Assembly (NCBI GenBank): GCA_964569795.1
Contig: CAZMVB010000035.1
Location: 1-42,249 of the forward strand
Source of the DNA: JAHJDS01 sp964569795
GTDB taxonomy: Bacteria; Desulfobacterota; Desulfarculia; Desulfarculales; JAHJDS01
Direction: 5' to 3'
DNA: 42,249 nucleotides
Below the pieces are notes generated by a model. The model had not been told where the DNA came from. It was given only the letters and a program-made list of their open reading frames with translations, and did no database searches. Positions within the stretch are counted from its first letter, which is position 1. Each line of letters starts with the position of its first letter. The position numbers and the translations under genes were made by a program. Shown piece by piece: positions 18,741 to 26,850 of this stretch.

Positions 18741-19946
18741 TTATCGACGAACGCGGATCGGGATCTTCATGTCCTTGATCCGAAGCACCCGGACCAGCTT
18801 GCAGACCGCCCAGGGCAGCTTGGGATCGACCACGATCTTGAAGTGATACATCCTCTGCAAGGCCTGGTGGTCGGCCTTGCGGAAGATCATCGGACCCTTG
18901 GGGGTATTGAACTTCATCCCCTCCATGACCTTGATCAGCTTCTCGGTGTCGGTCGATTTGGCCTTCCGGAGCGCCGTGACCACGGCCATGGCCGCGGCCA
19001 TGCCGCCGCAGGTGAAGAAGTCCGGGGGCACCTTGTACCGCTTCATGTGCTCGCGGACCAGCCACCGGTTCATCTTGTTCTTGGGGATGGCATAGTAGTA
19101 GTAGGTCGCGCCCTCCATCCCCTTGAGGGGCTTGTAGAACTTGAGGGCGGCCAGGATGTTGCCGCCGGTGGTGATCCGGATGCCGTACTTCTTCTGGAGC
19201 TGCATGGCGTGCAGTTTGCCCAGGGGGTTGCCCCGGCCGGCCCAGATGACGAACACGAATTTTTTCTTGTGCTTGTACTTGGCCAGGGCCTTGATGATCC
19301 GCAGGGCCGGGGCGGTGAAGTCCGTGGTCCGGATGGGCACGTACTCCTCATGGACGACCTTGGCCCCCCGGGCCTGGGCGGCCTGCTTGTAGGCGGCCAC
19401 GCCGTCGCGGCCAAAGGCGTAGTCCTGGGCCAGGGTGGCGATGACCACGTTGCGGCCCGAGATGGCCACGGCGTTGCTGACGGCGTCCTGGCTCGAGTTG
19501 CGGCCGGTCCGGAAGATGTACCGGTTCCAGCGCTTGCCGGTGATCGAGTCGGCCACGGCCGGCTCGACGAGCAGGATCTTCTTGTACTCGGCGGCCACGG
19601 GCAGCATGGCCAGGGCCACCCCCGAGGACACCGGGCCCACGGCCAGGGCGACCTTGTCGTCCTTGTAGGCCTCGGCCAACAGCCGCTTGCCCACGGCCGG
19701 CTTGAGCTGGGTGTCCTTGATGATCAACTTGATCGGCCGGCCCAGGACCTTCATCTTGCCCCGGGTGGCGTACTCGAGGCCCATCTTGAAGCCGGTCAGC
19801 ATCTGCTTGGCATAGACCTCCAGCGGTCCGGTCAGGCCGATGATCACCGCGATCTTGATCGGCTTCTTGGCCGCCGTCAGGGCCGGACCCGCCGCCAGCC
19901 CCATGGCCAGGACGGTTACGGCCAGGATTAAGGCTACCTTTTTCAC
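18741..19946 (-). CDS. Liv-type periplasmic substrate-binding protein
   Basis: A 401-residue binding protein of the Peripla_BP_6 (LivJ/LivK) class. A Sec signal peptide is clear at residues 1-25 (MKKVALILAVTVLAM, cleavage near TAA-KK). The mature start PIKIAVIIGLTGPLEVYAKQ is typical, as are VGPVSSGVALAM and QDYAFGRDGVAAYKQ. The GTG start at 19946 has a strong AGGAGGGG ribosome site, in keeping with high expression. It delivers ligand to the LivHMGF complex encoded just downstream. There is no lipobox Cys, so it should be soluble in the periplasm. The ligand is unknown. Confidence 0.93.
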   Translation of the reverse strand: MKKVALILAVTVLAMGLAAGPALTAAKKPIKIAVIIGLTGPLEVYAKQMLTGFKMGLEYATRGKMKVLGRPIKLIIKDTQLKPAVGKRLLAEAYKDDKVALAVGPVSSGVALAMLPVAAEYKKILLVEPAVADSITGKRWNRYIFRTGRNSSQDAVSNAVAISGRNVVIATLAQDYAFGRDGVAAYKQAAQARGAKVVHEEYVPIRTTDFTAPALRIIKALAKYKHKKKFVFVIWAGRGNPLGKLHAMQLQKKYGIRITTGGNILAALKFYKPLKGMEGATYYYYAIPKNKMNRWLVREHMKRYKVPPDFFTCGGMAAAMAVVTALRKAKSTDTEKLIKVMEGMKFNTPKGPMIFRKADHQALQRMYHFKIVVDPKLPWAVCKLVRVLRIKDMKIPIRVRR

Positions 19947-20006
19947 TGTCCCCTCCTTCTCCTTGGTTACCCAATGAAACTGGCTCGATCCCCCCTTGTC
20001 GGGAAA

Positions 20007-21518
20007 TCAAGAGAACTCCCGGCGCAACTCGTTTTTCAGGACCTTGCCCGCGGCGTTGCGGGGCAGGGCCTCGGTAAATAAAACCCGCTTGGGCACCTTG
20101 AACTTGGCCAGACGGCCCTTGAGATGGTCGATGATCGCCGCCTGGTCCAGGGTCTGTCCGGGCCGGGGCACGATCACGGCCAGGCCGACCTCGCCCCACC
20201 TCTCATCCGGCACCCCGACCACCGCCGCCTCGGCCACTCCCTCCACCTCGTAAACGGCCTGCTCCACCTCGGCCGGATAGACGTTCTCGCCGCCCGAGAT
20301 GAACATGTCCTTCTTGCGATCCACGATGTACAGGCAGCCGTCAGCGTCGATCCGGGCGATGTCCCCGGTGTGGAACCAGCCATTACGAAAGGCCTCGGCC
20401 GTGGCCTCGGGCCGGTTCCAGTAGCCCGAACACAGGTTGGGGCCCTGGAGCACCAGTTCCCCGGCCTCGCCGGCCGGCTTTTCAACGCCGTCGTCGTCCA
20501 GGACGCGGGCCTCCAGGTGAAAGCAGATCCGGCCCACCGACCCGGCCTTGGTCAAATAGAGGTCGTGGTCCAGGGTGGCGATGGACGGGGCCGCCTCGCT
20601 CATGCCGAAGCCCTGGCGCAGCACCCAGCCGGCCCGGTCATAGGCCTCGATCAGACTGACCGGCAGGGGCGCCCCGCCGCTCATGATCAGCCGGACCCGG
20701 TCAAAGCCGCCGGCCGTGAACTCTGGCTGCTGGGCCAGCATCTGGAACACGGCCGGGACCCCAAAAAAGAGGGTGATCTTTTCGTCATGGATCAGCCGAA
20801 AAGTCTCGGCCGGGTCAAAGGCCCGCTGGATGACCACGGTGGCCCCCAGGTGCAGCATGGGCAGGGTGAACAGGCCGATCCCGCCGATGTGGAACATGGG
20901 CAGGACCACCAGGTTCCGGTCGTCGGCGCTGAAACCCAGATCGATCAACAGATTGACCGAGTTCCAGAAGGCCGTGGCCTGGGTCAGGATCGCCCCCTTG
21001 GGCCGGCCGGTGGTCCCGGCGGTGTACATCAGGATGTGCGGGGTGTCGCCGTCCACGTCCCCGTCCGGGACGGGCTCGGTCTCGTCCGAGCCGGCCAGGA
21101 GCTGCTCGTAGTCCTCGGCCCCGTCCGCCGGGGCCAGCGAGATCACCCGTTTGATTGGTTGTTTATTCAATAAATCCGTGGCCAGTTTCGCCAGGTCGGC
21201 GTCGTAAATCAGGCCAACCGCGCCGGCGTCGCCGACGATAAAGGCCAACTCGTCCGGCGAGAGCCGCCAGTTCAGGGGGACCAGGATCAGGCCCAGCTTG
21301 GCCGCGGCAAAGATGACCTCGACGAACTGGTGGCGGTTGTAGGACAGCATCCCCAGCCGGTCGCCGCGAGTCAGGCCCAGGGACCTGAGACCGTCGGCCA
21401 GCCGGTTGACTCTCGAGTTCAGCCCGGCATAGGTCAGGCGGACCGGGCCGTCGATGAGGGCCTCCTTGTCCGGGGTCCTCTCCTGACGCCTTTTCAGCCA
21501 GTGGCCGATACCCTGCAC
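20007..21518 (-). CDS. AMP-forming acyl-CoA synthetase (ligase 2)
   Basis: A 503-residue ANL-family enzyme, a diverged paralogue of ligase 1. Motifs are MYTAGTTGRPKG (P-loop), GFGMSEAAP (A5), HTGDIARIDADG (A7), DRKKDMFISGGENVYPAE (hinge) and the C-terminal catalytic Lys in PRNAAGKVLKNEL. The GTG start at 21518 has GGGAGGA upstream. It lies 15 nt after the flavoprotein stop and 60 nt before the binding-protein start, so uptake and activation are directly linked. Substrate class is probably a medium-chain or aromatic acid, which is an inference only. Confidence 0.93.
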   Translation of the reverse strand: MQGIGHWLKRRQERTPDKEALIDGPVRLTYAGLNSRVNRLADGLRSLGLTRGDRLGMLSYNRHQFVEVIFAAAKLGLILVPLNWRLSPDELAFIVGDAGAVGLIYDADLAKLATDLLNKQPIKRVISLAPADGAEDYEQLLAGSDETEPVPDGDVDGDTPHILMYTAGTTGRPKGAILTQATAFWNSVNLLIDLGFSADDRNLVVLPMFHIGGIGLFTLPMLHLGATVVIQRAFDPAETFRLIHDEKITLFFGVPAVFQMLAQQPEFTAGGFDRVRLIMSGGAPLPVSLIEAYDRAGWVLRQGFGMSEAAPSIATLDHDLYLTKAGSVGRICFHLEARVLDDDGVEKPAGEAGELVLQGPNLCSGYWNRPEATAEAFRNGWFHTGDIARIDADGCLYIVDRKKDMFISGGENVYPAEVEQAVYEVEGVAEAAVVGVPDERWGEVGLAVIVPRPGQTLDQAAIIDHLKGRLAKFKVPKRVLFTEALPRNAAGKVLKNELRREFS

Positions 21519-21533
21519 CGCCGTCCTCCCGCC

Positions 21534-22109
21534 TCAGGCGTAGATCTTGGTCATGACCTGGGCCATGTTGATCGCGAAGTTGGTCACCGTCCGAAGGCCC
21601 TCCTCGTCGGCCTCGGCGTCCCGGGCCCCGCCAGCCCCGGCCATCCCCACGTTCCAGTAGGTCGAGCCGGGCACGGTGATACCGTTGATGAAGAACCAGA
21701 GCAACAACTGGGAAAAGGCCAGGTTGTGCCCGGCCCGGCGGGCGACGGTGATCGGGCCGCCGACCTTGCCGGACAGCAGCTTGTCGTTCCAGTAGGAGAT
21801 AAAGGTCGCCCGGGCCAAGAGGGCCATCATCTGGGGGACCACCGAGGACAGATAGACCGGCGAGCCGAGGATGATCCCCTCGGCGGACCGCATTTTCCCG
21901 AAAATTTCGGCAAAGTCGTCGTCCTCCTGGGCACAGGCCGCCCGCTCGACGCACTGGTAGCAGCCCAGGCAGTTGTTGATCTTCTTGCCCTTGAGCGAGA
22001 TCAGCTCGGTCTCGAGACCGGCCCGGCCCAGTTCTTCCAGGGCGGTCCTGACGTAAACCAGGGTGTTGCTGTCGGGCCTCAGGCTCCCGGCGATGCCGAT
22101 GACCTTCAC
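21534..22109 (-). CDS. Flavodoxin-fold FMN reductase with a four-Cys (Isf-like) motif
   Basis: A 191-residue NADPH-dependent FMN reductase/flavodoxin-like protein. The FMN-phosphate loop is GIAGSLRPDSNT at residues 5-16. The motif C47-x2-C50-x2-C53-x5-C59 matches the compact Cys motif that binds a 4Fe-4S cluster in archaeal and anaerobe iron-sulfur flavoproteins. GSPVYLSSVVPQMM is the usual second flavin loop. It is therefore likely an electron carrier or reductase serving a pathway enzyme. The GTG start overlaps the enoyl-CoA hydratase stop by 4 nt (GTGA), which implies coupled synthesis. Confidence 0.85.
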   Translation of the reverse strand: MKVIGIAGSLRPDSNTLVYVRTALEELGRAGLETELISLKGKKINNCLGCYQCVERAACAQEDDDFAEIFGKMRSAEGIILGSPVYLSSVVPQMMALLARATFISYWNDKLLSGKVGGPITVARRAGHNLAFSQLLLWFFINGITVPGSTYWNVGMAGAGGARDAEADEEGLRTVTNFAINMAQVMTKIYA

Positions 22110-22915
22110 TTGAATTTCTCCAGGAAGCCGTCGGGCAACTGGGCCGTGGTCTGAAGCGAGCCCTGGGCCAGTTGCCGGACCATGAGTCGGGGAAAGAAAT
22201 CGTGGGTAAAACACTCCTGGAACCGGTCGCTCTCCACGGCCAGGCCCCGGTCCAGGGGAAAGGAGGCCCTGAGGGCCCGCTTGGCCAGGGTCAGGGCGTA
22301 CTGGGGCTGACGGAGGACCGCGGCCAGCAGTTTCCCGGTCTCGCCCAGGAGCTGGTCGTCGGGCGCCACCCGGTGGACCAGGCCCAGCTGGCGGGCCTCG
22401 GTCCCGCTGTAGAGTCTGCCGGTCAGGATCATTTCCGTGGCCAGACCCAGGCCCACCAGGGCCGGCAGGCGCTGGGTGCCCCCGCCCCCGGGGATGAGAC
22501 CGACCTTGACCTCGGGCAGCCCGATCCGGGCGCTCTCGGCGGCCACCCTCAGATCGCAGGCCAGGGCGAACTCGAAGCCGCCGCCGAAGCACAGGCCGCC
22601 TATGGCCGCCGCCAAGATGAGCGGGCTGGCCTCGAGCCGATCATAGAGGGCCTGGATCTTTCGGGAAAACCGATGGGCCTGGCCGGGGTCGCACTGCATC
22701 ATCTCGATCCCGTCCGCCCCGCCGATAAAGTAGGTCGGTCCGGCCCCGGTAAAAATAATCGCCCGGGCCCCGGCCGCCTCGATCTCGGTCAGGGCGGCCT
22801 CGACCTGATCCATGAGTGACGAGTCCATGGAGTTGCGGTCGCCGGGACGGTTGACGGTCACTTGCCAGACCTCGGGTCCGGGCTCGACGATCAGGTGGTC
22901 GTAGGCTGGGCTCAT
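22106..22915 (-). CDS. Enoyl-CoA hydratase/isomerase (crotonase) family protein
   Basis: A 269-residue crotonase-fold enzyme that should hydrate a 2-enoyl-CoA. Both catalytic glutamates are present: E115 in GGGFEFALACD and E135 in IGLPEVKVGLIPGGGGTQRL. The oxyanion segment is FIGGADGIEM. The ATG at 22915 has GAGGG just upstream. It starts 8 nt after the SDR stop and overlaps the flavoprotein gene by 4 nt. In the operon it would act after CoA activation and before the SDR dehydrogenases. Confidence 0.93.
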   Translation of the reverse strand: MSPAYDHLIVEPGPEVWQVTVNRPGDRNSMDSSLMDQVEAALTEIEAAGARAIIFTGAGPTYFIGGADGIEMMQCDPGQAHRFSRKIQALYDRLEASPLILAAAIGGLCFGGGFEFALACDLRVAAESARIGLPEVKVGLIPGGGGTQRLPALVGLGLATEMILTGRLYSGTEARQLGLVHRVAPDDQLLGETGKLLAAVLRQPQYALTLAKRALRASFPLDRGLAVESDRFQECFTHDFFPRLMVRQLAQGSLQTTAQLPDGFLEKFK

Positions 22916-22923
22916 GGTTCCCT

Positions 22924-23670
22924 CTAGATGACCAGTCCGCCGTTGGGGCTGATGACCTGTCCGGTGAAGAAGTCGGCCTCGGCCGAGGCCAGGAAGGCGA
23001 CCAGGCCGGCCACTTCCTCGGGCCGCCCCAGGCGACCGAGCGGCGTCCGCTTGATGATGTAGTCCTCGAAGCCCTCGGGCAGTCCGGCCAGCATGGGCGT
23101 GGCCACGTAGCCCGGGGCGACGACGTTGACCCGGACGTTGTGCCGGGCGGCCTCCACGGCCAGGCTCTTGGCCAGCATGGTCAGGCCCCCCTTGGCGGCG
23201 CTGTAGTGGGCCGCCCCGGGGGTGGCCTGGAGGGCGGCCACCGAGCTGAACAGGACGATCCGGCCCCCGCCGGTGTCCTTCATCCAGGCCACGGCCTCCC
23301 GGCAGCAAAAAAAGGCCCCGTCCAGGTTGACGGCCATCATCCGGCGCCACTGCTCGTCGGTCATGTCGGCCACCATGACCGTCTCGCCCAGAATGGCCGC
23401 GGTGTGGACCACCATGTCCAGGGCCGCCACCCGCTCCTTGAGGGCCGCAAACAGGGCCTTGACCGATCCGCCGTCGGCCACGTCCACCGCCAGGGCCTCG
23501 GCCCGGCCGCCGGCGCGCTCCACGGCGGCCGAGGTCTCCTGGGCCGCGGCAAGATCCAGGTCGGCCACGAACACCCGGGCCCCGCCTTGGGCCAGGGCCT
23601 CGGCCGCGGCCCGGCCCATGCCCGAGCCGCCGCCGGTGATCAGCACGTTTTCGACCGGTCCGGTGGCCAT
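22924..23670 (-). CDS. Short-chain dehydrogenase/reductase 1 (FabG-like)
   Basis: A 248-residue classical SDR. The nucleotide-binding loop is TGGGSGMG (12-19), the DVAD segment follows near residue 63, and the catalytic Ser142/143, Tyr156 and Lys160 lie in LFSSVAAL and HYSAAKGG. The usual NNAG reads HTAA, a mild deviation. The C-terminal GQVISPNGGLVI is typical of 3-hydroxyacyl-CoA dehydrogenases and ketoacyl reductases. It probably oxidises the 3-hydroxyacyl-CoA made by the neighbouring hydratase. It lies 8 nt upstream of that gene and 48 nt after SDR 2. Confidence 0.93.
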   Translation of the reverse strand: MATGPVENVLITGGGSGMGRAAAEALAQGGARVFVADLDLAAAQETSAAVERAGGRAEALAVDVADGGSVKALFAALKERVAALDMVVHTAAILGETVMVADMTDEQWRRMMAVNLDGAFFCCREAVAWMKDTGGGRIVLFSSVAALQATPGAAHYSAAKGGLTMLAKSLAVEAARHNVRVNVVAPGYVATPMLAGLPEGFEDYIIKRTPLGRLGRPEEVAGLVAFLASAEADFFTGQVISPNGGLVI

Positions 23671-23718
23671 ATCAGTTGTTCGTCCCCCGGGTCAGGTAAC
23701 AATGGTCATTCGACGTTC

Positions 23719-24471
23719 TTAGACGTCCCTCAGTCCGGCCCAGGCCTTGGCCGGCTTGTCGGTCGGGAAGAGGATCAGCTCGTCGCCGTCGAGCCCATCG
23801 AGGGTCCCCCGGGCCACCGCCTCGGGGGAGTCCATGAACGCCCGGAACTTGTCCACCTCGTCGGCCATCAACTCCGCCCCCTCGCCCGCCTCGAAGAACT
23901 CGGTGGCCGTCAGGTGGGGGCAGACGGCCTTGACCCGAACCCCGGTGCCGTGAAGGTCCCGGGCCAGGCCCCGCGAAAAACCGACCAGGGCGTGCTTGCT
24001 GGCCACGTAGGCCGTGACCTGATCGCTGTGGGCGGCCAGGCCGCCGATGGAGGCCAGGTTGATCACCAGGCCCCGGTGCTGTTCGAGCATGGCCGGCAGG
24101 ACCAGCTGGGTCAGGAACACGGCGGCGAACAAATTGACCTCGAACAGGGCCCGCCACCTCTCCGGGCCGAACTCGAGAAAGGGTCCGTAGGCCCCCAGGC
24201 CGGCGTTGTTGACCAGGATGTCCACCCGGCCCCAGGCGTCCAGGGTTTGCAGAACGATCTTTTCCCGGTCCGGGGCCGAGGTGACGTCGGCCGGGATGAT
24301 CAGGGTCTGACCGGGGCATTCCCGGGCCAGCTGTTCCAGGCGCTCCAGGCGGCGGGCGGCCAGGACGACCCGGGCCCCGCCCTGGGAGAGGAGCCGGGCC
24401 AGGGCGGCCCCGATACCGGAGCTGGCGCCGGTGACAATGGTGATCTGGTCCTTGAGGTCGATATTCCCCAC
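23719..24471 (-). CDS. Short-chain dehydrogenase/reductase 2
   Basis: A 250-residue classical SDR with TGASSGIG (14-21), NNAG (88-91), Ser141 in NLASIGGL and the Tyr155-x3-Lys159 pair in YVASKHA. The C-terminal third is not FabG-like; it resembles the broader group of SDRs acting on ketones or sterol-like substrates. It is the first enzyme gene after the TetR-type regulator and follows the candidate promoter at 24509-24536. The start is GTG at 24471. Confidence 0.92.
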   Translation of the reverse strand: MGNIDLKDQITIVTGASSGIGAALARLLSQGGARVVLAARRLERLEQLARECPGQTLIIPADVTSAPDREKIVLQTLDAWGRVDILVNNAGLGAYGPFLEFGPERWRALFEVNLFAAVFLTQLVLPAMLEQHRGLVINLASIGGLAAHSDQVTAYVASKHALVGFSRGLARDLHGTGVRVKAVCPHLTATEFFEAGEGAELMADEVDKFRAFMDSPEAVARGTLDGLDGDELILFPTDKPAKAWAGLRDV

Positions 24472-24508
24472 CCCGGTCGGCCCCCTACGACAACTGACTC
24501 ACCTCTCA

Positions 24509-24536
24509 GAATTAACGATGCGGGCAGTCCTGTCAA
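24509..24536 (-). promoter_or_regulatory. Candidate promoter of the 13-gene operon
   Basis: On the minus strand a perfect TTGACA -35 box (24531-24536) is followed by 16 nt and TAATTC (24509-24514) as -10. It lies in the 91-nt gap between the regulator stop and the first SDR start, so the operon can be transcribed apart from the regulator gene. Confidence 0.45.
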
Positions 24537-24551
24537 GTCAAAAAAATGACT
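24536..24551. promoter_or_regulatory. Candidate TetR-type operator palindrome
   Basis: AGTCA-AAAAAA-TGACT is a 16-bp perfect inverted repeat that touches the -35 box of the operon promoter. A further TGACTC occurs at 24495-24500. Size and place suit a TetR-family operator. A looser ATGA-N8-TCAT element at 25843-25858 lies upstream of the regulator gene itself. Confidence 0.35.
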
Positions 24552-24562
24552 CGCCAGGGAAC

Positions 24563-25828
24563 TCAGACCTCGCCTTTCAGACCGAACAGGACAAAATGGA
24601 CAAGTTCTACAAATAGTTGCGCCGGAAAAGAGGACGGGGGCGTCCCCTTCCAGACGATCTCCTCCAGGGCGATGAAATGGGTCATCCCCATCAGCGACCG
24701 GGTCAGGAAGGCGACCGGGTAGGCCCGGATCTGGCCCCGCTCGATGCCCCGGGCCAGGCCCTGGCCATAGCCCTCGCCGAACTTGCGATAATACCACATC
24801 CCCACCTCGCGCCCGATCATCTCGAATTCGGGCACGACCCGGTAGATGGCCGCCCGGCGCCGGATGAACTCGAAGAAGAACCACATCCCGATGGCCTCGA
24901 CCTCGCGGCGGTCCTCGAGTCCGGCCACGGCCCGCTGGAGCTCGTAGCGCAGCTCCCGGTTGATGTACTTGACAAAGCCCTCCATCAGGTCCTGCTTGCT
25001 GTCGAAGTGGACGTAAAACGTCCCCTGGGCCACGCTGGCCAGCCGGGTGATCTCGGCCACGTTGGCCCGGGAAAAGCCCTGGCGGCCGAAGACCTCCTCG
25101 GCCGCCAGGAAGAGGGCCCGGCGGGTCCGCTCGCCCTTGGACAGGGGCTCATCCGGGGCCGCCTCGGGCGGCAGGGGCCTGTCCTCGGGGGTGTGGGACA
25201 GATCGGGGCGGGAGGGCCACGGGGCGTCTCCGGCGATGCCGTTCATCAGGAAATCAGTTATCATACCGGGAAGTTGAGCCGGGTCGTAGGCCGGCTCTTT
25301 GGGCCCCCAGTCCAGGCTGTGGAAGTAGCAGATGCCGATCAGGGCGTAGGCCAGCAGGTTGGGATCGATCAGCCGCAGATGACCGGCCCGGGCCTGGCCG
25401 CGAAAGAAATCCCGGATCTGGCGGGCCAGGGCCTCGTAGTAGGAGACCGTCACCCGGTCGATGAGTTCCGATTCGCCCAGGATGCGGTGAAAGGCGAAGT
25501 TCTCCCGGGTGTGCCGCAGGAGCAGTTCGACCTCCTGGCGCACCGCGGCCTGCAAATCGACCTCCCCGGGCGCGTTTTGGGCCCGCTCCCAGAACCGGGA
25601 GATGATCAGGTCGCTCAGTTCCAGGAAGACCTGTTCCTTGTTCTTGAAGTACTGGTAGAAGGTGCCCTGGGCCAGGTTGCACCGCCGGGCGATCTCGGAG
25701 ACCGAGGCGCTGTAATACCCCTTTTCCCGGAACACGTCATGGGCCGCCTCGATCAGGGCGGCCCGGGTGGTCTGCCCCTTGGTCTTGACGGCCCGGGCCG
25801 TTTTCGCGGCAACGGTCTTCTCGGTCAA
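24563..25828 (-). CDS. Tandem double TetR-family transcriptional regulator
   Basis: A 421-residue protein made of two complete TetR units in one chain. The first helix-turn-helix spans about residues 22-65 (SVSEIARRCNLAQGTFYQYF) and the second about 234-276 (NVAEITRLASVAQGTFYVHF). Each is followed by about 140-155 residues of ligand/dimerisation region, and a Pro-rich linker lies at about 201-230. Typical TetR proteins have about 200 residues and dimerise, so this is a fused pseudo-dimer. The start appears to be TTG at 25828 after GAGGTAGGG, and no in-frame ATG or GTG lies near the N-terminus. It lies directly upstream of the 13-gene operon and is divergent from an enoyl-CoA-hydratase-like gene, so it probably represses both in response to an acyl-CoA or substrate. 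Confidence 0.92.
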   Translation of the reverse strand: MTEKTVAAKTARAVKTKGQTTRAALIEAAHDVFREKGYYSASVSEIARRCNLAQGTFYQYFKNKEQVFLELSDLIISRFWERAQNAPGEVDLQAAVRQEVELLLRHTRENFAFHRILGESELIDRVTVSYYEALARQIRDFFRGQARAGHLRLIDPNLLAYALIGICYFHSLDWGPKEPAYDPAQLPGMITDFLMNGIAGDAPWPSRPDLSHTPEDRPLPPEAAPDEPLSKGERTRRALFLAAEEVFGRQGFSRANVAEITRLASVAQGTFYVHFDSKQDLMEGFVKYINRELRYELQRAVAGLEDRREVEAIGMWFFFEFIRRRAAIYRVVPEFEMIGREVGMWYYRKFGEGYGQGLARGIERGQIRAYPVAFLTRSLMGMTHFIALEEIVWKGTPPSSFPAQLFVELVHFVLFGLKGEV

Positions 25829-25959
25829 TCCCTACCTCAAATATGAACTGAGTGTCATTTTCAGGAGGATACTTCATTTTGGGCCTCGCGTCCACCCCCA
25901 AATGGGGTCAGGGTCAGAAAAACCACCTGCCCGTGACCCGGGCCCGATCAGGACCCGGG

Positions 25960-25989
25960 TTGACGACGCCCGGGTGGAGGGCCTATTAT
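25960..25989 (+). promoter_or_regulatory. Candidate promoter of the divergent crotonase-like gene
   Basis: TTGACG (25960-25965), an 18-nt spacer, then TATTAT (25984-25989), 40 nt before the ATG at 26030. The whole 25829-26029 gap serves divergent genes. Besides this promoter and the ATGA-N8-TCAT element it shows no gene. Confidence 0.5.
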
Positions 25990-26029
25990 CCAATGTCCTC
26001 GGCAAGATCGCCCCTTGGTGGAGAATGAA

Positions 26030-26815
26030 ATGGGACCATACGACAATTTCGCCGAACTGCGGGTCACCCTGGAGGACCAGGTGGCCCTGGTCGAACTGGA
26101 TCGGCCGCCCCACAACTTTTTCGACATGACCATGCTGACGTCCCTGGCCGAGGTCCTGGAAACGCTGGATGAGGACGAGGCCTGCCGGGCCGTGGTCCTG
26201 GGCTCGGCGGTCAAGTCCTTTTGCGCCGGGGCCGACCTGGTGTCGGCCGGCGATCCCGGACCGGTCATCCGGGACAAGGCCGGGGCCATCTACCGGGAGG
26301 GCCTGCGGCTGTTCGCCACCACCAAGCCCATCGTCGGGGCCATCCACGGCCCGGCCGTGGGCGGCGGCCTGGGCCTGGCCCTGGTCCCGGATCTGAGGGT
26401 CACCTGCGCCGAGGCCTATTTCTCGGCCAACTTCTGCCGGCTGGGCATCCACCCCGGATTCGGCGTGACCTTCACCCTGCCCCGGCTGATCGGCCCCGGC
26501 CGGGCGGCCGAGATGTTGTACACCGGGCGCCGGGTCGGCGGCGAGGAGGCGGTCCGGATCGGTCTGGCCGACGTCCTGGCGGTCCGGGACGAGGTCCGGG
26601 AACGGGCCCTGGACCTGGCCCGGCAGATCGCCGCCTCGGCCCCTCTGGCGGTCAGGGCCACCCGGAAGACCCTCCGCCGGGACCTGGTCGAGCGGGTCCG
26701 GGAGGCCATGGAACTGGAATTGACCGAACAGACCTGGTTGAGCCAGACCAGGGATTTCCGGGAAGGGGTCGCCGCCGGGGCCCAGAAACGGACACCCGTG
26801 TTCACCGGGGCCTGA
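26030..26815 (+). CDS. Crotonase-fold protein lacking both hydratase glutamates
   Basis: A 261-residue crotonase-superfamily protein. It aligns without gaps to the hydratase at 22106-22915 in the active-site region. E115 is replaced by Gly115 (GGGLGLALVPD) and E135 by Phe135 (SANFCRLGIHPG). The oxyanion-hole framework (FCAGADL, HGPAVGGG) is kept, so it should still bind acyl-CoA but is unlikely to be a standard hydratase. Isomerase, decarboxylase, hydrolase or other crotonase chemistry is possible. The ATG at 26030 has TGGAGA 6-9 nt upstream; TTG at 26015 and GTG at 26018 are less likely starts. It is divergently arranged with the TetR regulator, which suggests shared control. Confidence 0.88.
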   Translation: MGPYDNFAELRVTLEDQVALVELDRPPHNFFDMTMLTSLAEVLETLDEDEACRAVVLGSAVKSFCAGADLVSAGDPGPVIRDKAGAIYREGLRLFATTKPIVGAIHGPAVGGGLGLALVPDLRVTCAEAYFSANFCRLGIHPGFGVTFTLPRLIGPGRAAEMLYTGRRVGGEEAVRIGLADVLAVRDEVRERALDLARQIAASAPLAVRATRKTLRRDLVERVREAMELELTEQTWLSQTRDFREGVAAGAQKRTPVFTGA

Positions 26816-26850
26816 TTATCGGGCCGCCTGGCCGGGAAAATCGGGTCGGC

